From JAJECS01 sp965219705 (GTDB taxonomy: Bacteria > Chloroflexota > UBA11872), in assembly GCA_965219705.1 (NCBI GenBank), contig OZ244789.1:248001-312000 (forward strand): DNA of 64,000 bases, read 5' to 3'. A model generated the notes under the pieces. The model saw only the letters and a list, made by a program, of their open reading frames with translations, searched no databases and was not told where the DNA came from. How positions within the stretch are numbered: position 1 is the stretch's first letter; each line of letters opens with the position of its first letter. Positions 38,196 through 47,631 of this stretch are shown here, piece after piece. Position numbers and translations under genes: made by a program.

Positions 38196-38223
38196 CCCCG
38201 GAACGCACGGGGTTCTTTTTTTT
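38196..38223 (+). terminator. intrinsic terminator
   Basis: A five-base stem (ccccg at 38196-38200 with cgggg at 38208-38212) and seven-base loop are followed by an 11-base tract of almost only T. It lies about 110 bases after the DUF3800 stop and could serve it and the FN3 gene. Confidence 0.75.
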
Positions 38224-38241
38224 CTCTGATTCAGATTTCCC

Positions 38242-38511
38242 TTGTCCTTGTGCCCCACTGGTGGGATCCCGCACACCGAGGAAGGTCCGCTCCAGCCGCG
38301 CGTCCAGCCCCGACCTGCTCAGCAGCATGCTCGGGTGCGAGACCTGCGGCAAGACCCCGACCGAGCCTTCGCCCAGGCCGACGGCCGTCCCGTCGAGCCC
38401 AGCGTCATGCTCAGCGAGGGTGTGCGTCCGCGGGACATTCAGGAGCAGTTGGGCCACGCGAGCATTTCGCTGGCGCTTGACAGTTACTCCCACGTCACGC
38501 CGGGTATCTAA
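38242..38511 (+). pseudogene. tyrosine recombinase C-terminal relic
   Basis: The frame reads DRAFAQADGRPVEPS followed directly by VMLSEGVRPRDIQEQLGHAS and LALDSYSHVTPGI. In intact integrases about 30 residues, including the HDLRHT box with the catalytic His and Arg, lie between these segments. They have been deleted here. Only the LGHAS His and the SYSH Tyr remain, so it cannot be active. It ends about 170 bases before a tRNA-Lys 3' half, the normal position for an integrase. Confidence 0.8.
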
Positions 38512-38680
38512 TCGCAAGCCGTGCAGCGGATTGTCAGAGTCTTGGACGCAGGCAGCCACCTCGGAGAGGCTGCGTGGACCGGCTTCGGAGGGGCCGAACC
38601 GGTGGCAGAAATGTTGGCCGATGTTGGCAAACGGCCAATTTCGGAGGGTTTTGAGACCCCAAATAACGGCCTCCCAAACC

Positions 38681-38730
38681 TGGTGGGCCGGGTGGGACTC
38701 GAACCCACGACCTTCGGATTAAAAGTCCAG
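38681..38730 (-). other. 3' half of tRNA-Lys(TTT): attachment site
   Basis: The minus strand contains the anticodon loop CTTTTAA, the T arm (GTGGGTTCGAGTCCCAC) and the acceptor 3' strand ending CCA. The D arm and the 5' acceptor strand are missing to the right; an unrelated arm begins there. This is the part of a tRNA gene that integrative elements carry at attP or leave at a junction. It is not a working tRNA. Confidence 0.88.
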
Positions 38731-38880
38731 ATTCTCGGGGACTCCGCAGCTTACCCCAGCGCCCGCCAGCGCCCGCCACTCCTGTAATCCGCCACGCCAA
38801 GCGCCGCCCCGCGGCTGCTGGCGCGGCGGAAAATCGGTCCGAATGTTGGCAGGACGTTGGCAGGCCGGAGGCGGTGCAGG
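38716..38880. repeat. attachment-like core plus arm, copy 2
   Basis: Homologous to 32787-32949 in the same orientation and starting with the same 16-base core. It is joined on the left to the tRNA-Lys 3' half and integrase relic. To the right, 38881-39254 shows no convincing gene. The arrangement suggests two related islands in tandem. Confidence 0.75.
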
Positions 38881-39254
38881 GCGGAGCATCCGGTGAGATG
38901 TAGCCAGTCTGTCGGCCACAACGAGGCCAAGGAAGGAACGCTGTGTCGCTCGGCTCTGCGCGTCGGCCTGCGAGTGGCGGGTGCTGTCCTGCCTGGTGTG
39001 GCGACCCTCTCGAGCCCCCCAAGGGTGAGGTCCTGCCGCGCTGGGTAGCCGGCGAGCCGACTGCTGGCATCGCCGCGTCGACCGCAACGAGTCACAGCAC
39101 CTGTCGTGGCGCGGGCGAGTGCAGGCCGCCAGCGCCTGGCGTACTCATACCTGTTGACCCTGCCCCAACACTTGTCAGACTGGAATTACGGATAGTACGG
39201 AGATCGGGGGCAGGTCATTGTGGCCATTCGGAGTCCCAGCGTCCTGAGGTTGAA

Positions 39255-40125
39255 GTGAGTCTTGACGGCCAACTCCGTACCCGATGGCGGGAACGCGCGG
39301 GACTACTCAAACAAATCCATCATCTCATCCAAAAAGACGGCCGTGTGCGTGCTGCATGGGTGGAGGGGTCGGTTGCTCGCGGCAACGACGACGCCCTGAG
39401 CGATATCGACATCGTCGTAGTCGTTGCGGACAACGCCGTCGAAGACTTCATCGACAACCGAAGATGCCACGCAGCCAAGCCAGCCCGGCCCATACTCCTG
39501 ATGGACAACCTTCAGAATTCGCTTCTTCGCGGGGCCTACCTGCTGGCTTGGTATGGGGGAGAAGCTGGACCCCAGCACGTCGACTGGTTCTGGCAGGCCG
39601 AGTCGGAGGCGCGTCGTCCAGAGGAAGCCAATGTCCTGTTCGATCGCGCTGGTATTCGCCGCGTGCCCGGCGACCTCGCCACGATGCCCGGTCCGCCGGG
39701 TCCGTCATTGGGTCCGAATCCACCGCTCAGAGAACTTCTGACACACAAGACCACATTCGTCTGGGCGATGAGCCTCATCGTTGCCAAGCACATAGCGCGG
39801 CGAAACGGTGAGACTGTGGCCAGAATGACCGGCGTGGTCGCCCGCACGCTGACAGATCTTGTGAGCCTATTGCGGCAGCAGCATGGTCCCCCTGGAGGGG
39901 CTGGAGGACGGTCTGGAAGCAGCGTCCGCGCTGACCCAGTTCCAAGTGCTGAGGAAACTGGCTCGCCGCGCGGATGCGCTGGGATGCCAGCTCGCGTCTT
40001 TGGGCATCGTCGTACCTGCCGAGGCGGTCGGGCAAGCACATCGATTCTTCGAGCTTGCTGAATCTGTTGCGACGCAGGATGCGGATTTGCTCACACCTGG
40101 ACTGCATAGATTGCAGCGTAGGTGA
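39255..40125 (+). pseudogene. nucleotidyltransferase-domain protein, probable frameshift
   Basis: From the GTG at 39255 the frame shows the Pol-beta-like NTase signature GSVARGNDDALSDIDIVVVV (Gly-Ser, then the Asp pair DID). The frame then reads helical sequence to about 39885. After that it becomes Gly/Arg-rich and unlike protein. The +1 frame picks up sensible helical sequence (VPLEGLEDGLEAASAL, then FQVLRKLARRADAL) up to 40125. A single-base slip near the cccctggagggg run would explain this. Its role might be nucleotide transfer to a small molecule or protein. A sequencing error is an alternative. Confidence 0.6.
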
Positions 40126-40504
40126 AGACTCTCCCAAGCCTGACGGCGGCTCAGGACCACTCGTCGACGGTTAGCGCCGAGGGCGGAGGCGCAGGGACAG
40201 GAGGGAATGTAAGCGAGGAGCCATCGCCAGGTACGTCCCATCGCGCTGTCGTACGCCGGGGGACAGGGGCTAACTACAGATGCAGAACGAGACTCAAGGT
40301 GTAGGCTCTCTGTCTTGTCCAGCCTGGTGGGCCTATTTTGACGGTAGACAGAACCATCTTTGAGATGTGGCTGGGCTTGGGAGGCTCACCAGCCTCTGCT
40401 ACCCCACGATTATGACGGGACGGCATGGGCGGCACTGGTGGCCGCCCATGCTCTTTCCAGCGGCGCACCCGGTCAGCCACCCCAAAGACGCAGGGTTGTG
40501 ACCG
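40126..40504. other. convergent gap with hairpin
   Basis: This gap between convergent genes holds no protein-like frame. An 11-base perfect inverted repeat (40423-40433 with 40441-40451, gcatgggcggc / gccgcccatgc, seven-base loop) is followed by tctttcc and probably stops transcription from one or both sides. Confidence 0.7.
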
Positions 40505-42892
40505 TCAGTCCTCCTTCTCTCCCGGACTCTCCCCCTTCGCCATGCGGTAGCCGACGCGCGGCTCGGTGAAGATGCACGTGGGGCTGCCGGCGGCGTCGCC
40601 CAGCTTGCGGCGGAGGTTCTTTACGACGGTGCGCAGCGGCCGCGAGTCGCCGGAGCTTCCCAGGCCCCAGACCCGTTGCAGCAGATGGTCGTGGGTCAGC
40701 ACGAGACCGGCGTGGACCGATAGCTCGACCAGCAGCAGGTGCTCGATGGCGGTCAGCCGGACCGGACGACCGGCAACGCTCACCCTGCGTTCGGCGTAGT
40801 CGATGGTCAGGTCGCCCAGCACATAGGGTTCCGTGGGTTCGGGCCGGTGGGTGGCCCCCCGCCGGCGCAGGGCCGCCCTGATCCTCGCCGCCAGCTCCGT
40901 CGGCGAGAAGGGCTTGACCACATAGTCGGCGGCCCCCATATCGAAGGCCCTGGCGATAACATCTTCCTGGCCGTACACCGACAGGAAGATGACCGGCATG
41001 TGGGCGATATCGAAAATGCCTTTCATCAGCTCGATCCCGTCCGTACCGGGCAGCATCAGGTCCAACAGCACCAGGTGGGGCTTCTCCGCCTCTATGAGGC
41101 GGTACACCTCCTCCGGGTCGGCGGTCACAATCGGCGCATAGCCCAACTTGGAGAGGGCGTCGCGGATGTACCTGAGCGCCTGCGGGTCGTCGTCCACGAC
41201 GAGAATGCGCTTCTGTCCACGCTCCGACCGCCGCGAGGCGGCGGAGAGCCGGGCGGGTCCGGCTGCCGCGTCAGTCCCGGCCTCGACGAGCACCGGAATC
41301 GTAAAGGTGAACCGCGCCCCCAGACCTTCTCCGTCGCTCTCGGCCCAGATGCGGCCCCCGTGGGCCTCCACGATCCCCTTGCAGATGGCCAGGCCCAGGC
41401 CAGAACCCCCAAGACCGCGCCCCTGGTCCTCGTCGCCGGTCCGGGAGAACTTCCGGAACAGGTGGGGCAGGCGCTCGGCCGACACGCCTCTGCCATCGTC
41501 GGCGACGGAGACCGCGACGTGAATGTCCTCCCGCACGGCGGCCACCCGGATGGAGGACGACTCCGGCGAGTGGTTGGCGGCGTTGGAGAGGAGGTTGCCC
41601 AGGACCTGGACGATGCGCCGCCGGTCCGCCATGACCCAGGGCAGGCCCGGCGGCAGCTCGATGAGGAGCTGGTTCCCGCCCCCTGCGCTCAGGAAAGCAT
41701 TCCTGGCCTCGTCCACCAGGACGGCCACCTCCGCCGGTCCGGGAGCGACCGGCAGCGTGCCCGTCTCGATGCGCGCCACGTCCAGCAGGTCGCTGATCAG
41801 GCCCCGCATCCGGCTGGCCTCCCGTTCGATGATCCGGTGGAACTGGCGCATCTCGGCGGGGTCCAGGTCGGGCTCGTCGTCCAGCAGGGTGGTTGCGGAA
41901 CCCCGTATGGAAGCCAGCGGCGTTTGCAGCTCGTGGCTCACCATGCCCAGGAACTCGGCCCGCAGCCGCTCCAGGTCCTCCAGGGGCGTCATGTCCTGAA
42001 GGGTCACGACCACGGAATCGACCTGACCCTCCTCCGAGGAGATGGGCGTGGCGTTGACCAGGGTGGTGACGCTCCGCCCGTCGGGGATTTGAATGACGAT
42101 CTCCTCGGCGCGCACCGTCTCACCGGTACTCAGCGCCTGCGCCAGGGGGAACTCCTCCACGGAAATCTCCCGTCCGTCGGCGCGCCGGAAGGTCAGCACG
42201 CCCAGGAGCTGCTCCAGAGGGCGGCCCGGCGTATGCAGGTCGTTGAAGATCCTTCTCGCCTCCCGGTTCAGCGACGCCAAGGCCCCGGTCGTGGCGTCGA
42301 ACACCAGGACGCCCACGGGCGAGGTGTTGATCAGGGCCTCCAGGTCGGCCCTGGCCCGCTGTTCGTCCCGGTGCCGGCGGGCGTTGACCACGACCATCGT
42401 CGCCTGGGAGGCGAACATCACCAATGTCTCTTCGTCTTCCCGGGTGAACTCCCGGCCGCCTTCCTTCTCGGCCACGTAGAGATTGCCGACGTGCTCGCCC
42501 CGGTGACGCATCGGCGCTCCCAGCAGGGTCTTGATCGGCAGGTCGGGAAAGCCCAGCGACCTCATTTGGCTGGCGACATCCCCGAATCGCAGGGAGCCTT
42601 GAATCGAGCTGAAGTAGTCGAAGAGCGCCGAACCCTCCGGCAGGTCCAACATCCGCTGCTGCTTTTCGGGAGGCAGACCGGAGGTGATGAACTCCAGCAG
42701 CTGGCCCGATTCGTCGAAGGTCGTAATCCCGCCGAACCGGGCGTCGGTCAACGCCCGGGCGCTGTCCATGACCTCTTGCAGCACCGTGTCCGGGTCCAGG
42801 CTCTCGTTGACGCGGAGGCTGGCCTCGCTCAACCTGGTCAGCCGCTCTCGCAGCGCCTCCATCTCCCGCCGGTGCTCGTCGGCTTCCTTCAT
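40505..42892 (-). CDS. hybrid histidine kinase fused to PhoB-type response regulator
   Basis: A 795-residue one-piece two-component protein with no membrane helix. Domains in order: a short coiled coil, GAF (about 20-175), PAS (about 185-300), HisKA with H320 (MVSHELQTPL), HATPase (NLLSNAANHS, DDGRGV, GSGLGL; about 420-535), receiver with D611 (LVLLDLMLPG) and K660, and an OmpR/PhoB winged helix (about 690-785, ending RVGYRMAKG). Joining a kinase directly to a DNA-binding receiver lets it sense and regulate by itself. The divergent gap with 11-base TCAC repeats is the likely target. Confidence 0.93.
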   Translation of the reverse strand: MKEADEHRREMEALRERLTRLSEASLRVNESLDPDTVLQEVMDSARALTDARFGGITTFDESGQLLEFITSGLPPEKQQRMLDLPEGSALFDYFSSIQGSLRFGDVASQMRSLGFPDLPIKTLLGAPMRHRGEHVGNLYVAEKEGGREFTREDEETLVMFASQATMVVVNARRHRDEQRARADLEALINTSPVGVLVFDATTGALASLNREARRIFNDLHTPGRPLEQLLGVLTFRRADGREISVEEFPLAQALSTGETVRAEEIVIQIPDGRSVTTLVNATPISSEEGQVDSVVVTLQDMTPLEDLERLRAEFLGMVSHELQTPLASIRGSATTLLDDEPDLDPAEMRQFHRIIEREASRMRGLISDLLDVARIETGTLPVAPGPAEVAVLVDEARNAFLSAGGGNQLLIELPPGLPWVMADRRRIVQVLGNLLSNAANHSPESSSIRVAAVREDIHVAVSVADDGRGVSAERLPHLFRKFSRTGDEDQGRGLGGSGLGLAICKGIVEAHGGRIWAESDGEGLGARFTFTIPVLVEAGTDAAAGPARLSAASRRSERGQKRILVVDDDPQALRYIRDALSKLGYAPIVTADPEEVYRLIEAEKPHLVLLDLMLPGTDGIELMKGIFDIAHMPVIFLSVYGQEDVIARAFDMGAADYVVKPFSPTELAARIRAALRRRGATHRPEPTEPYVLGDLTIDYAERRVSVAGRPVRLTAIEHLLLVELSVHAGLVLTHDHLLQRVWGLGSSGDSRPLRTVVKNLRRKLGDAAGSPTCIFTEPRVGYRMAKGESPGEKED

Positions 42893-43469
42893 CGGCCCTC
42901 CCTGACCCGGACTGCGGACGCCACCCGGCTCCAGGCCGTCAGGCGCCCGGCCGGATGCGGAAATCGGCTTCGAAACGCCCTTGGCCAGCCGGTGTCAATT
43001 GTACCGGATCGGCCAAATACTCACAATAACGTCACGGAAATAGGGGTTGATAATCACGTTGGACTCACATGGGTAGTCTAAAGTATCTACTGGGCTTGAG
43101 CGCCGTCCGATGTCACTTGCCCGGAGCGCTTGGCCTATGTCTGCCCGTTAGAGGGGTTGTATTGGTCTGCCTTCCGCATAGGATGCAAGTTGCAGCAGCG
43201 TCAGAGAGCGCACCGGCGGTATCCGTCGTCGTGAGGACGCGCCTATGCGAACGCAATCTCTCTACCCCCCGACGAATATCGTCACCGGATAGCCCCACAC
43301 CCCCGTCCAGCTCCTTCTTTCGGACCGCCCTTCTCCCCCTTATCGCCGCTTGCCCTGAGCGCCTGCCCCTGCACGCGCATGGGCAGGCCCGAAGGTCTCT
43401 CCTTGCCTTCCGGACAACGCCCCTACCCGCCGTCCAGACTTTTCAGCTGCCGAAAGTGAGGTCATTGTC
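42893..43469. promoter_or_regulatory. divergent regulatory gap with 11-base-spaced TCAC repeats
   Basis: TCAC occurs at 43021, 43032, 43054 and 43065, that is at offsets 0, 11, 33 and 44. Direct repeats on an 11-base period are the form of site bound by PhoB/OmpR-type winged helices. The hybrid regulator ends in such a domain and its start is 130 bases away. The rest of the gap (43080-43469) shows no protein-like frame. GAGG precedes the GTG of the repeat-protein gene at about -10. Confidence 0.6.
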
Positions 43470-45722
43470 GTGAAACGCAAACTGTCCTACGCCGTCCTTG
43501 CCGCCCTGGGAACTTTCGTGCTCGTCGTTCTCTCCGGCGTCCCGTTGCCCTACGCGGCCCACGCCCAATCGTCGCCGTCGGTGGCGGTCAGCCTCTCCTC
43601 CGCCTCCGTGGAGGAGGGGACGGCGATCACCGTCACCATGAGCTTCAGCGGCCTGGAGTCCGACGCCGACACCGCAACCAAGGATTACGTCTTCCGGGCC
43701 GACGTGATGGGGGCAGACGAATGCGAGGACCGGGCCAATGGCTACGGCCTGGGCGTGGACCGCAACATGCACAAGGTGGACGAGGACCCCGAAGTCCGCA
43801 CCGGGAGCGTCTCCGCCGACTGCCCGGCAGGCGGCTACACCGTCCAGGCCAGCATCTCCTCGCCCGACAGTGTAGAGCTGGCCTCGGCGAGGGCGAGCTT
43901 TACGGTGACGGCGTCGGCCCCGGAACCTACGCCTGAACCCACGCCGGACCAGGAAGACCCCGACCCGTCGGTGGCCCTGGCCCTCTCCCCGGCCGGCTTC
44001 GCGCCATGGAACACCGAAATCAGCGTCACCATGCTCTTCGGCGCTCTGAAGGCCGACTCGGACCGGGACACCACCGACTACATCTTCCGCGCCGACGTGG
44101 TGGACGCCGACGCCTGCGAGGGCGGCGGCCTGGGCATCGACCGCTACATGTACCAGGTGGACGAGGACCCGGAGACCCGCAGCGGAACCATCGCCGCCGG
44201 CTGCCCCATCGGCGACTACACCATCGAGGCTAGCATCGCCACCGAGGCCGATGGCGTGGTGGCCTCGACCAGCGCCGAGTTCTCGATATTCGGGCCCATC
44301 ATCGGCCTGACCATTCCTGCCACCGAGCAGGGCGCCGGGAGTGTCCTGACCCTGATCTTCGGGGCTCTGGCCCCGGACGCCGACGCCGACACCGCCGACT
44401 ACATCTTCCGGGCCGACGTGGTGGACGCCGACGCCTGCGAGGGCGACGGCCTAGGCGTGGACCGCCACATCCACCAGGTGGACGAGGACCCGGAGACCCA
44501 CACGGGGACCATATCCGCCGACTGTCCGGCGGGCGACTACACCCTCGAAGCGAGCATATCGTCGCCCGACGGAGTAGAGCTGGCCTCGGCGAGCGCGAGC
44601 TTCACCATCGCGCCGCCGGAAGAAGAGGGGGACGACCCGCCCGTGTCCGGGCAGCAGCGGGCCGCGCCAGCCCTGCAGGCCAAAGTGTTAGTCACCGGGA
44701 CGGTCTACGAGCCGCAGGGAGGGGTCATCGTAGCTGTCAGGGTCAGGACGGACTCCTACGCCGAACCGCAAGGGTCTTTAACCCTGACTGTGGAAACCTC
44801 CCCGGTATCGGCGCTAGCCTGGACCGACTACATTCCGTTTACCAAAACGGTAACGTTCAGCCCTGCCGATTTCTTTGGTTACTATGACAGCGACAGTGAC
44901 AGCGGGTTCTACGAGGCTATCAAGTACGTAGCGCGACTCAGGATCGTGGACGACAATATGCCTGAAGATGACGAACAAATTTCCATAACCTTGAGGAAAT
45001 CGTCATCCGCCCCGGCGAGTGCGACCACGCGGTGGGCGACAGTCACCATCGAGGACGGTGACGAGATGCGTTCCCCCACCAGCAACCGGCAGCCCCGCGT
45101 TACGTACGCGTCCTATGACGCAGTTCAGGACGAGGTGACGGTGAGGTGGCTCCCCGGCAGCGACACCCAGGGCCTGACCGGCTACAGGATAGATCGCTCC
45201 GCGCCAGGCGGCGCGACCGAGCTTACCCACGCCGACCTGAGAGGCGACGACCGGCCAGCGGTTGGGTCCGGCGTGAAAACCTGGAAAGACACGACCGTGC
45301 CGGCCTCCTCTTTGGTGTTGTACCGCGTCTGGGCGGTGTTCAGCGACGGCAGCGAGGTGGCGTCCTACGCCTTCCCGGCCACCATGGACCGGGGCATCGT
45401 CAGGGCCAGGGCGACTCTTGGGGAGAATAACGAACTCACGTTTCGCGTCAGCTGGACTGACGCCGCCTACCCTCTCGGCGATGGCAGCCTCCACTACGGC
45501 GTGTGCCCCGAGGGTTACAAGGTCTATTGGCAGATACCTGACTCCGGTAATTGGGTTGAAGAAATCGGCTCCGGTACGGACCCGACTCCGTGGACATACG
45601 CCTACACCTACACCGGATTAAATTATGCATCCGGGACAAAAATACCTTTCCGTATTAGATGCGGGGGAACCAGCGCAACCACCGGCCTGCTCATCGGGGA
45701 GGACACCGCGACCGTCCAGTAA
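43470..45722 (+). CDS. secreted triple-repeat / Calx-beta / FN3 surface protein
   Basis: A 750-residue exported protein with signal peptide (cleavage near AHA-QSS). Three ~105-residue repeats lie at about 36-147, 167-274 and 277-381. Each has DYIFRADVVDADACEG, then QVDEDPE and CPxGDYT; each carries one Cys pair (C85/C118, C216/C245, C323/C352) that probably forms a disulfide. A Calx-beta-like domain (about 403-512, TVTFSPADFFGYYD) and two FN3-like domains follow. No sorting motif or terminal helix is seen. It is likely a surface or extracellular binding protein under control of the divergent hybrid regulator. Confidence 0.85.
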   Translation: MKRKLSYAVLAALGTFVLVVLSGVPLPYAAHAQSSPSVAVSLSSASVEEGTAITVTMSFSGLESDADTATKDYVFRADVMGADECEDRANGYGLGVDRNMHKVDEDPEVRTGSVSADCPAGGYTVQASISSPDSVELASARASFTVTASAPEPTPEPTPDQEDPDPSVALALSPAGFAPWNTEISVTMLFGALKADSDRDTTDYIFRADVVDADACEGGGLGIDRYMYQVDEDPETRSGTIAAGCPIGDYTIEASIATEADGVVASTSAEFSIFGPIIGLTIPATEQGAGSVLTLIFGALAPDADADTADYIFRADVVDADACEGDGLGVDRHIHQVDEDPETHTGTISADCPAGDYTLEASISSPDGVELASASASFTIAPPEEEGDDPPVSGQQRAAPALQAKVLVTGTVYEPQGGVIVAVRVRTDSYAEPQGSLTLTVETSPVSALAWTDYIPFTKTVTFSPADFFGYYDSDSDSGFYEAIKYVARLRIVDDNMPEDDEQISITLRKSSSAPASATTRWATVTIEDGDEMRSPTSNRQPRVTYASYDAVQDEVTVRWLPGSDTQGLTGYRIDRSAPGGATELTHADLRGDDRPAVGSGVKTWKDTTVPASSLVLYRVWAVFSDGSEVASYAFPATMDRGIVRARATLGENNELTFRVSWTDAAYPLGDGSLHYGVCPEGYKVYWQIPDSGNWVEEIGSGTDPTPWTYAYTYTGLNYASGTKIPFRIRCGGTSATTGLLIGEDTATVQ

Positions 45723-45791
45723 GAGGTCGCGGACTGCCATGCCGCTTACCGGCTGAACATGTAGAGCGTCCCACACAGGAAAGGAGCGGAA

Positions 45792-47105
45792 ATGCCGAGG
45801 TCCGTCACCAGTCCGGTCGCCGGCGTGATGCTCGCCGTACTCTTGGCCGGATGCTCACTCTTCCAGTCTTCCGATGGGCAGCCCTCCGGGGCTGACGCGC
45901 CTACGCGGTCAGCCGGTACCGCTCCGAGTCCCATTTTCACCACGACGCCTGCCGTCGCCCCAGCCCCGGCGGACACGCCAACGGGCGCTCCCGCCGCCAC
46001 TCCCACCGACACACCCACGCCGACACCCACGGGTGCTCCGGCCGCCACCCTCGCTGACACAGCTTATGAAGGGCTGTTGAGAACCATCCCCGACACGCCC
46101 GAACTGCGCCAACAGGTATACATCAACGACTACGCTCTGGTCCGCCAGATGTTTGACATCCCCCTGCCTGGGCCGGGGGACGACGAGGTTGCGTTAGAGG
46201 AATTCTACGAGTGGCTTCCTCCGCCAGGATTCGGGGGGGAGGCCGACGATCCTCCGGTTAGGGGGTTTGGGGCCATTTCATTTTTCGGCCCGTTCAACCA
46301 ATACAGGAACATTACGGCTGAGAATCTCCAACATCTTGCCTTCGACGTGCGGAGCATGGACCAGAGCATTGTAGCCTTTGCGCTCCCCGCCACACTGGAT
46401 GTAGTCCGGGGCCGCTTCGATCCCCAGGCTACCGACAAGGCCCTGGAGTCCTGCTCCGAGTGCGAACCGCCCAGCCGGGAGGAGTACGGGGGAGTCTCGT
46501 ACTATAGCTGGGGCGAGGACTACGCCGCCAATCCGCAACTGAGATTCGCGCCCCCGGCCTTCGACGAGATTGGCAGAGGGGGGCGTATCGCAGTCCTGGA
46601 CGAGTACGTATTCCGCACCCTTGGCGTCTCCGACATGGAGGCATTGATAGATGCCAGCTTGAACGAGGGCGCCTCCCTGGCGGACGTGGAGGAGTTTCGG
46701 CTTCTGGCAGGCGGGATGTCCCGGCTGGGGGCCTACACCATGCTCCTGAGCGATGACGTTGAGGTCTGGGACGCGGCTAACTATGCCGCGGAGGGGGGTC
46801 CCTGGCTGCGTCCCTACGAGGCGTTTGCCACCGGCGCAGGCAAGGATGAGAACGGGCACTATATGGCCCTTGTGCTGGTCCATGCCGACGACGCCTCTGC
46901 GGAAGAGAACGTGGGGCTGCTGCGCAGGATCATCGAGGAGGAAGGCTCGGTCCTTTACGACGCCCTATGGTCAGATTACATCGACGTTGAGAGATCGGAA
47001 ATCCACGCCGAGGGACGTGTGCTTCTGGCCAAGCTCAGAGGCGGGTTCGCCAACAATTGGCGTGATTGGGTGATCCAACGTGACGGCCTCATATTGCACG
47101 AATAG
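45792..47105 (+). CDS. lipoprotein of unknown function
   Basis: A 437-residue lipoprotein: signal MPRSVTSPVAGVMLAVLLAGC with the lipidated C21. A low-complexity Ala/Pro/Thr linker (TPTDTPTPTPTG) runs to about residue 90. A globular part follows with no recognised domain; it includes two close cysteines (SCSEC). GGAAAGGAG precedes the ATG. It follows the repeat protein by 69 bases on the same strand, so the two are probably co-expressed on the cell surface. Confidence 0.85.
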   Translation: MPRSVTSPVAGVMLAVLLAGCSLFQSSDGQPSGADAPTRSAGTAPSPIFTTTPAVAPAPADTPTGAPAATPTDTPTPTPTGAPAATLADTAYEGLLRTIPDTPELRQQVYINDYALVRQMFDIPLPGPGDDEVALEEFYEWLPPPGFGGEADDPPVRGFGAISFFGPFNQYRNITAENLQHLAFDVRSMDQSIVAFALPATLDVVRGRFDPQATDKALESCSECEPPSREEYGGVSYYSWGEDYAANPQLRFAPPAFDEIGRGGRIAVLDEYVFRTLGVSDMEALIDASLNEGASLADVEEFRLLAGGMSRLGAYTMLLSDDVEVWDAANYAAEGGPWLRPYEAFATGAGKDENGHYMALVLVHADDASAEENVGLLRRIIEEEGSVLYDALWSDYIDVERSEIHAEGRVLLAKLRGGFANNWRDWVIQRDGLILHE

Positions 47106-47108
47106 AAA

Positions 47109-47162
47109 CCGGCCTGCCGCCCACGGAAATTCCGGGCAACAAAAAGAGCCCGCATACATGGC
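47109..47162. repeat. ~50-base direct repeat, copy 1
   Basis: The block runs from cggcctgc through a variable middle to caaaaagagcccgcatacatgg. It matches 47632-47682 (cggcctgc ... gcaaaaagggccgcatacatgg). The two copies bracket the small XRE gene. Confidence 0.65.
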
Positions 47163-47371
47163 GGGATAGGGGGAGGGCGATGGCTTCCCCTTGGAGTGGA
47201 TTCGCCCAGGCCCTAGGGATGGACAGTGGGCAAACCCGCTCAGGGGGCCGTCATCAACCGCACCCCTGCGGGGAAGCCCTGCACCCCGTCTTGCGCTCAC
47301 GCACTGGACGGCCTGGCGGTTCCCCTGGGGGAAAGGGCTTTGCCATCGTCCTCCGGAAGGACCGGCGCGAC

Positions 47372-47629
47372 ATGCCGAGACAACGCACACAGTACAGAAG
47401 AAGGACCTACGACTTTCCCGACGACTTCCCCGACGACTTCCCGGAGCGGCTGAAGCGGTTCCAGGAGGAGTCCGGCCTGTCGTGGTCGGAGATCGCCCGC
47501 CGCATCGGGACCTATCGCCACACCGTATGGCGTTGGGCGGAAGGCCGGGTGCGGCCCAACGTGAAGCACATGATGGCCCTGCTGGAGCTGGCTAAAGACC
47601 TGGGCCTCGGTCACCTATTCACCAAGTGA
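47372..47629 (+). CDS. XRE-family helix-turn-helix protein
   Basis: The ATG at 47372 (GGAAGG upstream) gives an 85-residue protein. Residues 30-75 form an XRE helix-turn-helix (RLKRFQEESGLSWSEIARRI then GTYRHTVWRWAEG). The N-terminus has a FPDDFPDDFP repeat. It is a probable small DNA-binding regulator. The frame extends back to 47180 without better support. Confidence 0.82.
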   Translation: MPRQRTQYRRRTYDFPDDFPDDFPERLKRFQEESGLSWSEIARRIGTYRHTVWRWAEGRVRPNVKHMMALLELAKDLGLGHLFTK

Positions 47630-47631
47630 TG

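Noticed and set aside
38681..38760. Complete tRNA-Lys gene
   Set aside because: The D arm and 5' acceptor strand are absent; only the 3' half is present, so it was called an attachment site.
40739..43081. 780-codon open frame on the plus strand
   Set aside because: It is the complement of the hybrid kinase gene. Its translation is rich in Arg, Gln, His and Pro without domains, and it exists because of high GC at codon third positions.
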